A stretch of 64,000 bases of DNA, from assembly GCF_026914265.1 (NCBI RefSeq), contig NC_069129.1:22305945-22369944 (forward strand). Reading direction: 5' to 3'. Shown here one piece after another: positions 36,102-47,697 of the stretch. The DNA is from Mya arenaria (lineage: Eukaryota; Mollusca; Bivalvia; Myida; Myidae). Numbering within the stretch: position 1 is the first letter of the stretch; each line of letters starts with the position of its first letter. The translations under genes were made by a program, and so were the position numbers. Under the pieces are notes generated by a model, which worked only from the letters and a program-made list of their open reading frames with translations, did not search any database and had not been told where the DNA came from.

Positions 36102-37196
36102 GATTCGCTGTTTCACTCTGCTATATAATATGAACTGTCATTTCACCAGTAAATTTTTGATGGGATGAAGTGATGAAAATTGTGTTCACATGCTCTCTGT
36201 TTGTTCATTGTGTAAATAGAAAATATGAACTGTTGTCGTTTTGAACTCTGGAGGGATAAAATGGTGAATATTGCAGATGTTTTATCCTTGTTAGTTATAT
36301 GCGTTATATAGAGTCCTGTAATTGTTTTGAACTCTAATGCTTCTAAACAAAAAACAGTTTCAGAATTAAATGATGAAAAAAGTACAAAATAATAAGATTT
36401 GTACATTAACGACCAGGTTGATAAATTCATTCTGTGTAAATTTGGTGTGTAATAAATTGTAAGATGCCATTTTGCACAACCAAGAGAATCAAGACGTCCT
36501 TTGTATCAGCAATTAATAGTATACCTTTACTTTGCTGGAACCCTAGACGACTTGAGAATCAAGGCGTCACTTTCATCAGCATTCAACCTGTTCTTGTTAC
36601 AATGATGTACATGTAATAGCTACGCTCCAAGTAATAAACATTTCATTTGTGAAACAGGTCTTGTACTATATATTGATGAAGACGTGAACTATATATATGG
36701 TCCTGGTTGCATCAGCAATAACAAGAGCACTGCGGAGAACTACTTTGTGTGATTTAAGTCGAACAAGGGGCATGACTCTACAATTAGTATATCCAGCGAT
36801 TTTGGCTTTCTGCCCATTGGACAATATATTGTCACTGTTAAAATGTAAAAATGAATTTGTAATAGGTTTTGAGTCATAGCCAGTGTTAACGTTCTAGTAC
36901 AACCATGTTAACAATTTGGGTTAAAACCAGCTTTGTTTTGCCAGTCAGATTAAGGTGCTATATGTATTGCTCCTCAAAGAGTCCATGTTTTTGTCCACTC
37001 ATCTATTTCAATTTTATGCCTGCATTAAATCTTTTGGACCAACTGCAGTATTTTGAAATAAGTTGACATGCGTAATACATCAATTAAAGGTTAATATCCA
37101 GAACTCCTAGCTTGATAAAAGGATTTCTAACTGCTAAATTTAAACATTCAGCCAATCGAACATATACAAATAATAGCACATACTCCAAATAATAAT
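36102..37196 (+). other. BOP1 3' flank and duplication tail
   Basis: This contains the BOP1 3' UTR with candidate poly(A) signals at 36451-36456 and about 36632-36637 (both aataaa). A fragment of a dispersed repeat follows (acaagagcactgcggag, gggcatgactct; 36716-36780). The whole segment recurs at 54596-55710. No gene seen. Confidence 0.65.
36451..36456 (+). terminator. Candidate BOP1 polyadenylation signal
   Basis: aataaa occurs 350 bases past the BOP1 stop codon. The same signal is kept in the copy at about 54940. A second aataaa near 36632 could also be used. Confidence 0.5.
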
Positions 37197-38452
37197 GTCG
37201 ATAAAACGCCAATCATGCTGGACAATGATGATGACTTAGCTAATACAAAGCTGACCATGTTTTTGGACAGCGATGAAAGTAAACCATCTGCCTCGAAAGT
37301 TAACTTTTAAAGGACCTCGTTGTACATATGTATATAATGATAAAATTTTCGAGGAAAATGTATTATGAAAATGTCTTATTGCCACTGATGTCTGTTTTAT
37401 GTGATCTTGTTTGCTGTTAAATCAAACATACTTTAAAATTAAGATCAGCTAAATCTCTGATAGCTCCATTAACCTTAATGTAACATTTCGATGCCTGGTG
37501 ATCCCATATAATTTTGGTATAATTTAGGAGATATATGATTGCTGATAACTGATTACATATGAACAAAAACAGGGTATATATTAAGTTACAAGTTTTTATA
37601 TTTGTTCTTTATTTCAAATTTAATCGGAATTAAATGTATTGAGCTATTTTGCAATCTTTGACGGTACTAAAAAACTGTTTTGCTATAAAAAAAATCGGTT
37701 TTGGGGTTTTCTTTTTTTTGCACACAAAACCCTTTAAAACGATATCAAAATAATATGAGGTCATTTGGCATTTGATAATAACAAATTTGTTCTTTGGATT
37801 CCTTATCATAAAGAAATTGGATGGTAATTCATGTATGTTGTTTGTACTTTAAATTATCATTGCAAACTCGAGAGTTGTACTATGCACTACAACTGTTTGT
37901 ATAATGAAACACTCAACAAAATAAGTTAAGGGTCACCTATTGTAGAAATTGTTCAATAACTGTCATCGGCCAAAAAAATAAAGTTTAAGGAAGGTTGCTA
38001 ACAGAAATATCGATGAAGACATGAAAGTGTAGGGAAGTATAGGCCAGAGTATGTGAACACAATCTGAATGTAAAATATGTTGTTTAAAACACTGACCCTT
38101 GATTATTTTTGTTGAGTTTAATGTATGCTATTTACAGCTTATTAACTAAAATATGCTTACATAAAGGTGTTAGTATGATTTATAATAAAAAAGAACAACT
38201 GTGACTTTGATAAAGTCTTTAAAAGGATTTGCACATTTAAGTTTTAATTTTAATTGTTCCAACAGAATTTTCAATATTCTGTTTTTAATTTCTATAACAG
38301 GATATTCGTAACATCGTAAGTAACATCCTGATGGAATGGTACAATAAATACAAACACATTGGCTACGATGTTGAGGGACGCCACCTGGTTAAGCCACAGC
38401 AGTGAGATAACTTGGATGACTTCCTGAACAAAGTTGATGATCCTAACTGCTG
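37197..38452 (+). pseudogene. BOP1: BOP1 exon 3 and 4 remnants, unit 2
   Basis: The exon 3 tail is recognisable at 37197-37310 (ctggacaatgatgatgactt). It runs into a deletion of about 50 bases that removes the end of the exon and its donor site, compared with both other units. Exon 4 is present at 38301-38452 at its original 152-base length with its acceptor (taacag) and donor (tg|gtaggc). It has a TGA where BOP1 reads GGA after the two CAG codons, and a Tyr-to-Cys change near its end. There is no exon 1 or 2 in front. Not able to encode BOP1. Confidence 0.88.
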
Positions 38453-40658
38453 GTAGGCAGATTTGGATTGTCTCCCTTGTTTCAAGGTTATTTTCAAACA
38501 CAATTCATTGTAAACAGATATTACATATTAATTTTAAGTTACAATGACCATGCAAAAGACTTGGAAGCTTTTAACACGCTGAAAACTCATTTTCTATTCT
38601 ATCTATTATTTGTCTGTTTAGAACCCACTGAAATTTTACTTGGTTCGTGGGTCAGGCGGGTTTTTGTGACCTCTGCATGTATATTTATGTACATGTATGG
38701 TTTAGAGGGGAATATGGAGTTGAAGCCAATACTTAGACTCTCTTGGTCTGTCAAATAGGACATAAGGAGCCATGATTACATACAGTCTCAAATCCAAAGA
38801 CAGACTCAGCAAGTAAATATACAAAACTACAGTTCATTGTGAATATTTTTCTAATTGAGAATTTATGATAAAATTTGCTGAGCTTCATTACTTTTGAAAA
38901 TTGTCCAATTCTTTACATTTATTTTTGTCAAAAATATGGAGTTAAGATGTTTTATGTGATTGAACAAAAAGGCTTTTCTGCGTATAAGCATCGACTCGGA
39001 CTTGAGTCTGTTCGGTATCATGGGTCCTGATATTGTTTCTACCTCGGAAACTTACTGGGCCCATTCTGTTTTGTATGAATGCCATTAAGTAAAAGCCCCT
39101 TGGCCCAGTAATTAAGGAGTTTGCTTCACAATAGGTTTGATTGAATCCGAGTTCACAAGTGAACATGTACGTGGTTTATTCAGGGCTTCATCGCACTCTT
39201 TTCATTTGTTTGGAGGGTTTTAACCAGGTTTTCTCATAGCGAAAGAATGACATTTGTTGTTGCTCAAAGGGCAGGCGGTCAGTTTCAAAACCACCTATGA
39301 AACTGATTTACTTTAGTTAGGTAGACATATCTCGACCAATCTTAATTTATAGGAAGAAATTAAGAATACCTTTCATGGGATTGCGTTTTGGGCCCCTAGT
39401 GTCAAAGTCACTGTTAATAAAAATAGAAAAACGGTTGAAACTGAATAACTTAATTGACATATCTTGACTGAAATTGGTACATAGGAAGAGTTTATGGAAC
39501 CTTTTTATGGGATTGCTTTTGGGGCCTCTTTTGTCAAGGTCAAGGTTACTGTTACTAAAAGTAGAACTGATTAACTTTAGCTTGCGTTGACATATCTTGA
39601 CAAAACTTGGTATTGAGGACGAGTTTATGGAGGACTTCAAAGGGATTGCATTTGAGCCCTCGAAGGTCAAGGTCGCTGTTACTTAAAATATAAAAAACAG
39701 TTGAAACTTATTTACTTTAGTTAGGGTTGACACATTTTGACCTTACTTGGTATGTAGGAAGAGTTCATGGAGGACTTCCACGGGATTGCATTTGATGCGC
39801 CTTGGTAGAATAAGAAAAACACAAGCAAGTGTTGGCATTCTCTCTGTTTCATATAAATGTTCATAATAAAAAAAAATGTTCTTGTTTGTGTTAAAATATT
39901 TAATTTATAGACTCATTTGAGTATGGCTTAGGTTTCCAGTTTATTCATAAAGCATACCTCGATTGAATACCCGGAGTAAATTTACTGCAGAAGCCTCGTG
40001 TTCATGAAAAATTAAAGAGGTGGAATTTTGGACGTTTGATAAGACGCCAGAGACACACCTCTGGCAATTTGAACAAGCTGAGAAGCTATGGTTCACTATG
40101 AGTATTAATGCATTATGAAGTGCTGTTTTCCGACTGTTTATTCTGTAAAGTTATAGGTATAGTAAAGTGAGGGTTCTTATAATGATTTACTGGTTTAAGG
40201 CCATTGTACAACGGGGAAGACATTTTGAACTATTTTTTACATAAATCTTAACCAGCTTGATTATTCACATTACAGTTTATTGGATTACATAGTACATATT
40301 AAATGTCCCAGTTTTATATAACATAATGATTAATATGCTTAATAAAGGAAAAAATACACCTTATTAGTTATTGTTAAAAGATTATTTTAATATGAAAATT
40401 CACTTGATCCTGATCATTGTGTATATCCTATCATCACCATTAAATGAGTCCTTCTCCAATAACATCAATTAAATTACATTTTTAATAGCAAACACATAAA
40501 TAATCTAAAAAATATAATGTCAAAAACAAAATGCTCACATAATTACAATTTCACTAGGTTCTATTGAATGTCTGTGTAACAGTGTTTCCTTTCAGCACAT
40601 CATCAAATTGATCTCTGTACACAACTGATTCATGCTGTAGACTTTTTCCTCTGCCTAT
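38453..40658. other. Unit 2 intron relic with shared tandem repeat
   Basis: This aligns with 13441-20395 of unit 1 minus the insertions. It includes the empty sites for the 13966-16303 element (near 38955) and for the TTAA element (39220-39223), and the shared tandem repeat at about 39240-39790. No gene seen. Confidence 0.7.
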
Positions 40659-43600
40659 CTACCGAAGATCCATCACCAGAATATCATCTTGATCTCCTCC
40701 CACAACGAGCTTGCCAGTGTGGGGGCTGTACCAGGCTGCCCTTAGATAATAGTTGCCATCTCCCTCCCTGACCAGTGTAGCCAGCTTCTTCTTGCCTTCC
40801 TGGTCAACCTGTACCACCGTATTGTTGTGCCATGAACACACAAACACATGGCCATCCTCACTCACATGTACACCACATGCTGAACTAATGTCTGGATCCG
40901 ACAGTGTAGCTAGAATGCTGCCATTCATATCAGTTGTTAATAGTTCTGGCTCGTAATAGTTACAGATGTAGATCTTATTGCCGTCTTGGTTCAAAGCAAA
41001 GTTAATCACTGTCTGCTTTTCTGATCTGTTTTCAAGTATCTTCTTGACTTGCTTGCCGGCTTTGGTGTAGATGTACAGGGCAGTGATGGAGCCCACATAC
41101 AGCTGGTCTCCATGGTGCCTGATAGACATGCAGTCATGGTCAACTGAGAACTTTCTTGTCATTGTGATGGTGCCAGCTGCCACGGAGAGGAAGTGGACCT
41201 CATGAGTGACATCTGCAGGCCAGTTTACTGCTACAGCCACCTGATTTCCTGTGATATGACATATGTCCTGGGGCTCTATAGGGACATCACACTGGGCTAT
41301 AACCTTATAGTCCCTGTTCAATACCTTCACTCTGTCATTGCCTTTATCTGCAAGAATTATCTCTCCTGTTGGAAGTTCCGTTATACCAACAATGGCACAG
41401 ACATCTGTATCTGGCCTAATTTTCACATTGAAAGTTGATTTGTTCTCAGTCTTGAAAACCCTGCAATTAATAGTCTGTTTAGAAGACTTATTTTCGGATA
41501 GCTCATGTCCAATCTGTATTTCTAAGTTTTCTTGGATGTTGCCTAGTATGTTAAAATCAGACAGCAGTTGTGTAATTGTGGTTTCAGGCTTGAATGTTGC
41601 AGTCAGCTCAGGTTTGGTTGACAAAGCCTGGAGCAGGCTCTTGGCCTCTGACATCTTCTTTTCACACTTCCTGAAGCCAATGTAGGAGCTTGGTTCATCG
41701 TCCTTGTCCTGGGCTTGGATGGTGTCCATCAAGGCCTTCAGCTGGTCATATATGTGTGTGCAGGAGTCAATGTCCTTCTGAAGTGTGTCATCCAGGTAAG
41801 CCAAGATGATATTCATCTGTTCCACTGTCTTCTTCTCCAGCTCATCCAGCAGCTGGTTCAGTTTCTTCCTCAGGTCCTTGATCTTTGTCAGCATGGACTT
41901 GCCAGAGATCTTCAAGGAGCATTGGTTCTTCTTTCTGACCTCTCTTACCTCGTTCAGACCTGTTATTACCTGAGCAACCTTAGATGGAAGCTGCTTGAAG
42001 TCTGCCATCTTATGTATGCCCTTGGCCACGTCTGAGATCAAGCTGATGCTTCTGCACATCCTGTTGTAGAGATAATTAAATATAGTAAATGAGTGACGGG
42101 GGTCATTGTATAGGATCAAAAATTGTATGTGTGACCTGTCTTTGGATTCTGTGAAAAGATAAACAAGTTAACCCAAATACTTTCATCAACAGGCCATTGA
42201 TTGAATTATACCTAACCATGAGTATGCAAGTGTTATTTTGTCTAAAATTATGTATTTTTTTGTTCCAAAGATTTACCATACCTATTTGTTTCAGTTTAAT
42301 GCCTCTGAAGTGGTAAATAGTAATCAGGCATCCATCTGTCAGTCCGATTTATAACTGAATCAAACTTAGGCCCAGAGACCTAAACCTTGGTATGTTATAA
42401 CTAGCAGATGATTTTGAGGTCAATTGGTCAAAGGTCAAGGTAGTGGTGACATCAAGCTTAAAATCAATTTCCGATCAATAACTGAAGAAAGCTTTTTTTC
42501 ATAGACCTCAAACCTGGTCGGCAGGTTGGTAATGACCGGCAGATGAACCCTATTGATTTTAAAGTTGATGATTTAAAGGTCAAGGTCTTGGTGACCTCAA
42601 GCTGAAAATCCGTTTTTGATCAATATGATATCTGAAGTACGCTTAGACCCAGTAGTTTTAAACTTGGTAGGCAGGTTTGAAATGTCCAGCAGATTAATCA
42701 TATTGATTGTGATGTCAGTAAGTCAAAGGTCAAGGTTTTGATGACCTCAAGCTGAAAATCCATTTCCTACCAATAACAGAAATTGCTTTGGCACATACTA
42801 TTTAAACTTTGTAGGCAGGTTGGTAATGACCAGCAGATCAGTCACATTGCTTTTAAAGGTCATTAGTCAGTCACGTTGTTTTTTAGGTCATTGGTCGAAA
42901 GGTCAAGTTTATTGTGACCTCAAGCTGAAAATCCGTTGTTGATCAATATATGAAGAACGCTAAGTAACTTCTTGTATTTATTTGCCAACTTAACTGTTTT
43001 TCACATCTTTTTATAAAAAAAGATAAAAAGCAAATCCTTGTAAATCCATGATGCATCAAACAGAAAAACATACAATATGATATTACTTATCACATGCTAT
43101 ACCTTGGTTGCAGTTAATATAGCCATCACATAATTTTTGTATTACACATGTGTAATATAACACTATTGGTCAGAAAATATATTTGTATAATTAATTTGCA
43201 AAAGTAATTGCTTAATTTTCAATATTCTAGCAAGTCGACTCATGCGTCAATTTCTCATTTTGTATTTTGATAGGGGTTTATTTGATAACAGTATAACATT
43301 TTCCATCGAGATCCTCAGAATTTAAAGGTGAAATTTTGTCTTGAGTCCGTAAAAACATTTTGAATGACGTAAAGTAATTATTATTGTATAAACAGAAAAT
43401 GATGTCGAGAACACATAACAAAATTTGGGCCATAGCTGTCAGCGAACACGTTATATATTACCTTTTTGGATGTGTTCGATTTTAATGTGCTGTAAACATC
43501 AAAAAAATAAATATCAACATTAAAGCTATGGAAGCCAGAACTATTTGGGCCACTGCTTTTTTATTGTTCGTTTAACAAACCAACCGCTAAAAAAACTGAT

Positions 43601-45950
43601 TTCCGAAAAAGAAAATATTTGGAAATCCCAAACTCTTTTATTCCCACAGCTCCGAATTTTGCCTGCGATATAATTAAAACGTTGGGGAAAGAAAGAAAAC
43701 TACTTCCACATAAACTTTTTATTGTTTCCATAGCCAGGCGTCTAAACGTCATCCAATCGTAAGCGCTGAATTTCGTATCCAGACGTTTGATTGGACAACA
43801 ACGCTTGAAGAAACATGGCTATTTCTCGGACAGCAAAACAGTAAATTCATTTGTTTAAATAAATGAAAATGATACTGTCTCCCATATTATTAACTCTAAT
43901 ACACTCGTAAAGAATGTTTGTGGATATGGAAAGGCTGGAAAATGCAGGTAAACATCAAGGGAGATCGTCATTATATAAACCAAATGACATTCCGGGCTCC
44001 CTGTTGATACAATTCTGGGTCAAATGCATTGTCATAGAGGTTTTGTTAAAAACAGAGGAAGAAAATGTGCCACCTGTCAAAGACTGTCAATGCATTTGAT
44101 ATGATGATGTCGACGACAAAGAAATTTGACTGGTTACCTCCTGAAAAGTATGTATTCTGGAAGTTTTTGACGAAATGTTTTTTTGTGCCAGTGCTACGGA
44201 CCTATTTTAGGTCCATGTTTGTGCCATACCAAAAAACTCTTCACATAATAAGTTCAAAATAGTTTTTCCTTTTGTTTGCTGTGTATAAACCTGGGAAAAA
44301 AGTGTGCCCTGGTTGGGATTCAAACCCACAACCAATGGAGCACAAGCATGGCCATCTAATAGTCATTTTGGGACCAAATCAATTGAGCTAACATGTGCTA
44401 AGATTGTGAACAGTGTTATGATTGTGAACAGTATCTAGTCAGTGTTAATTATCGTGTAACAATTTAAATAAAACTTTATAATAGTGATCAATATAATCAA
44501 TATAGAACTGCTGTTAAGATTTATTGATGTGATCACCATTCAGGCAGTAATTGTTCAGTGATTGGAAGAAAAATATTTTTTAATATAGCACTGGTGGTAA
44601 GATTCAACCCTGTTTGGTGTTTAAAGTATAAAGTTTTTAATAAGTAGCTCATTAAGTAATGTTTTATTTCCTACCAAAAAATAATACAAGATTTTGAAAA
44701 AAAAGTATATTTTTTTGTTCCTCCTCCTACGAACATATTCAATCATGGTGGTTCGTTAAACAAACAATAAAAAATAAAAAGCCTTGATGTAATTTGACTG
44801 GATATGAAAATCGAATTAGTTATTTTATTTGTAATTGTTCTGGATATATAAGACCTTTTGTATTTTACTTTAAATGATCAGATTAATATGTGGTTTTGAA
44901 TCATTCGGGGCACTATATTTCTGGAATGCATAGCACGGGAAATGGCATTGCTCTGTAGTATTCGGCAAACGATCACTAGAACAGGTGAAATTTGGTAGGT
45001 AACTTGCTATTTTCTACTGGAAAAGCATGTGATATAAAGAATCTGACACTCATCATCATATATTACACAGTTTTATTCAACTCATCCATGAAATGTGTTA
45101 GTTAGTTTGCCAAAGGCTCGCTTACTAACTTTTTTTCCTGAACTCTTTTAGTTCAATTGTGTATCATATGACATCTATTTATGTCTGAGAGACTGACAGA
45201 GTTGTATAAGATGAATTCTCTTTGTGGTATTTCCTTTATATCACACTTGCAAGTTATAATGATTCAAGGTTATCATTCTTAATGCTCCAATATGGAAATC
45301 TGTATTTACATTCTTATTTCACCTGCTTATTGCTTTTCATTTTAATCACACTCTGTATTTCTGTGGACTTAGTTAGAGCATGTTTGGATTAGATTTGGTT
45401 GTTGGTGTGGACCTGTTTTAGATTTATTTGATTTATGACTTCTACAAGTTATTATAAACAATGACAATAAAACAAGATTAGTCTCATTACAAAGGTTTTT
45501 AACAATCAGTTATGTCTCTTAATCTTGGCCACATAAATCCTTTAATTATCAAAGATTTGTTACCAATAATCCTTTGTCTGAATTTTTGAATCATATTAAG
45601 TAAATCACTAACCTGTGTTTCAAGGATACACAGAGTTGGCAGCACATCTCAGCGTGGTCCTCACACAGAAGTTCTATGACCTTACGAGGGTGAAGGTCAC
45701 ATGAAATGAGGGTGTCGCCCCGCCCTCCCCACTTGTCCACATCCTCATAGCCCAACACAGCATGCTGTTTCAGGATTTTGGAGTGAAATGTCAGGCATTG
45801 GTCACAGTAGTACTTTGAGCAGTCTCTACAGAAATACTTGGCCTCAGTATTTAGCTTTTCTTCTTGACACGGTGAGCAGACAAAGTCATGGATCACATCA
45901 GATGCCATTGACATGGAGTCTTTAAAGAACCAAGAATGCTTTGAAAACAT
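40659..45950 (-). CDS. RING-less TRIM-like protein, copy 2
   Basis: Exons are 45950-45613 and 42060-40659. Both have exactly the same lengths as copy 1 (338 and 1402 bases, 579 codons), with the same junction (cac ag|gttagt; acaacag|g atg). B-box residues are all kept (CSPC, CRDC, CDQC, CDLH, CEDH, CCQLC). The coiled coil and NHL-like propeller follow ([18 protein letters not shown]). The N-terminal stretch has changed to MFSKHSWFFKD against [11 protein letters not shown], so the start is less sure. In the first 100 residues of exon 2 it differs from copy 3 at about 14 positions. It sits antisense among decayed BOP1 exons. No stop or frameshift. Confidence 0.86.
42290..42980. repeat. Tandem-module repeat in the TRIM-like copy 2 intron
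   Basis: Modules of roughly 150-165 bp repeat gacctcaagctgaaaatc and caggttggtaatgacc. They include ggtcaaaggtcaaggt near 42426. This belongs to the same broad repeat type as 22700-22900 and 30135-31545. Non-coding. Confidence 0.75.
43433..43542. mobile_element. Small insertion flanked by 10-bp direct repeats
   Basis: atttgggcca occurs at 43423-43432 and again at 43543-43552, flanking about 110 bases. The interior has inverted-repeat-rich text (gcgaacacgttatatattac; acattaaagctatggaagcc) matching, in reverse complement, both hairpin ends of the 23505-24190 region in unit 1. Confidence 0.5.
43553..44783. mobile_element. About 1.2-kb element with terminal inverted repeats
   Basis: The left end (ttttttattgttcgtttaac, then aaaccaacc) and right end (ggttcgttaaacaaacaata at 44750-44769) are inverted complements over about 30 bases with few mismatches. 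The interior has no recognisable transposase; frames at 43914-44099 and 44065-44262 are short and match nothing I know. A tRNA-like SINE lies inside at about 44305-44395. Unit 1 lacks the element. A non-autonomous DNA transposon is likely. Confidence 0.6.
44305..44395 (-). repeat. tRNA-derived SINE head
   Basis: On the minus strand, gttagctcaattgatttggt resembles an A box. Then ggttgtgggtttgaatccca carries the B-box core GGTTTGAATCC at tRNA-like spacing. It lies within the 1.2-kb element. I do not call it a functional tRNA because the stems do not pair well. Confidence 0.5.
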
Positions 45951-47697
45951 ATTAAACCAATACGTTTGAGTATTCCATGAAATATTTCTGTTAAATGTCA
46001 CAAGTTTTAGCAAGAATTCAATATGTAAGTCTTTGTGTCAACAAACCTTTTAAATTAAAACATATACTTTCATTGATAACAGATAGCTGTGAATAATCAC
46101 ATTGAATGAGAGTCATTTTATAATGAATGTTTATCATCATAAAGTTTGACCTAATCAAAGGTACAGAGATATGAATATTTATTCAAACAGGCTTTTATAT
46201 GCAAATAAAAATATTAGCTATCATTAAAATCAACACTATTCTTTTGACTCAACAGATCCTTACTTAATATACAGAAAGAGGCTTAGATGGCTATTTGAAG
46301 CAAAGCTTATATAAACAATATATATAACTCTAGGCTCAATACATATTTATATAGATAAGAAGATCTCCAACAATGTTTTCGGTTTTTTCACCAAAAAAAA
46401 ATGAATTGTTCAAGAAATAACCACATAACTTAACTAAAGCCTTGAATGGTGAAAATGGATTAAATGTAAAATTTAGTTATATAAAATAACCATCTTTTTC
46501 TAAAGGATAAGAGAAAGATAAAAGTAACTTTATGAATGAGTAAACTATTGGATAGACAGGTGATATGTTACAAAAAGTTGTCCAACAAACTAATTCAACA
46601 GATTTAGACTAGGAACACAGTTGCAATGATCATGTGTTCTCATTTTGAACATATTTTTCTATCAGCCACAACCTGGTCTTCTGACAGTTACGGACCATTG
46701 AAAGTAAATTATATGTTTATGGTTGGTTACATATGTTTTGCATTATTGTTTATGCTGCATGTAGAAAAGTATGTGAAGGAACTTTTCTGGCTTTAATGTC
46801 CTGGAATCTGAAAACTGTTTATAACATCATTTAGTCAGGTTGGCCTAAGCTCCCTGGCTTTTGGCTACAGTTCAACCCTGTAAACGAGTATAAACATGCT
46901 TCTTCTGGTAAACAGGCAGTCTTATTCATTCCCAACAAAATAAAAGCACTTGATTATACTGGTTTATCTTAAATGTAAGCTTCATTAGTGAAATTTCAGC
47001 TGAAAAATTATTGAAACTGTTTTACTTTCATTTATACATGTATGTCATTCAACATAAATGTGTTTGATGGGTGAATCATCCTGAGTGACATTACTCCATA
47101 AACAGTATGTATACAAAACAACCGAAATACGTGTGAAGATAAAACATAATTATATAACCCTTCGATGAATGTATATTGAGTAACTAAAATGTTCCAATGT
47201 AACCTTTTCTGTATATGTTCCGGAATGTACAGTACATGCATATTTTGATCGCACCTCGTTCACCAAGTCTTTTGAAAGTCGTTTAAAACATCAGTGATGT
47301 CAATAGGCACCAGCTGCCAACCAAAATGTTCAAATAACAATTGGTCGAGTTTTAATTAGCAAAAATATGTGAATTTTAAGTAGAATAAGTATGAGCTGGT
47401 TGATTACCTTGTTATTTGAGACGGTTCAACTAAAATGTATTGGAAACCCTGTTAAACACAATTTTAAAACTTACTGAGAGACCTTCATACATGTTGTGCA
47501 TAATGATGCAGGCCTTCAAAATTCAAAAGATACCAAACATACACCTGAACATGTACAATCTTATCTACCTCTGTTTTGCTATTGTAATCATTGTTCTTGC
47601 TTTGATACTATTCTTTTGGCAGCATTTCATAAATAACGAATACATTCATAACAGTATTTATGAATTATCGGAATGTGTTTCTAATTCTGTGTTTCAG
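45951..47697. other. Unit 2 flank between TRIM-like exon 1 and BOP1 exon 6 copy
   Basis: This aligns with 26755-27828 of unit 1 but is about 670 bases longer, with extra unmatched sequence at about 46500-47440. No gene seen. The frame at 47440-47868 only covers the exon 6 copy and random flank. Confidence 0.55.

Larger units (their letters stand above)
11573..37196 (+). repeat. Segmental duplication unit 1 (about 25.6 kb)
   Basis: Homology to the two later units begins inside BOP1 exon 3, where gttgatacaaagccaaccat here corresponds to gtcgataaaacgccaatcat at 37197 and 55711. It ends about 1.1 kb past the BOP1 stop, at atagcacatactccaaat just before 37197. The unit contains BOP1 exons 3 (part) to 18 and the antisense TRIM-like gene. 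It is longer than unit 2 mainly because of insertions at 12084-12798, 13966-16303, 17240-18044, about 22000-24640 and 30135-31545. Only the intact 5' exons upstream make this the complete BOP1 copy. Confidence 0.88.

Noticed and set aside
43914-44262. Transposase gene of the 1.2-kb element
   Set aside because: The frames are 61-65 residues with no recognisable catalytic or DNA-binding motif.
44305-44395. Functional tRNA gene
   Set aside because: The A and B boxes are tRNA-like but the stems do not pair well, and it lies in a mobile element; a SINE head fits better.
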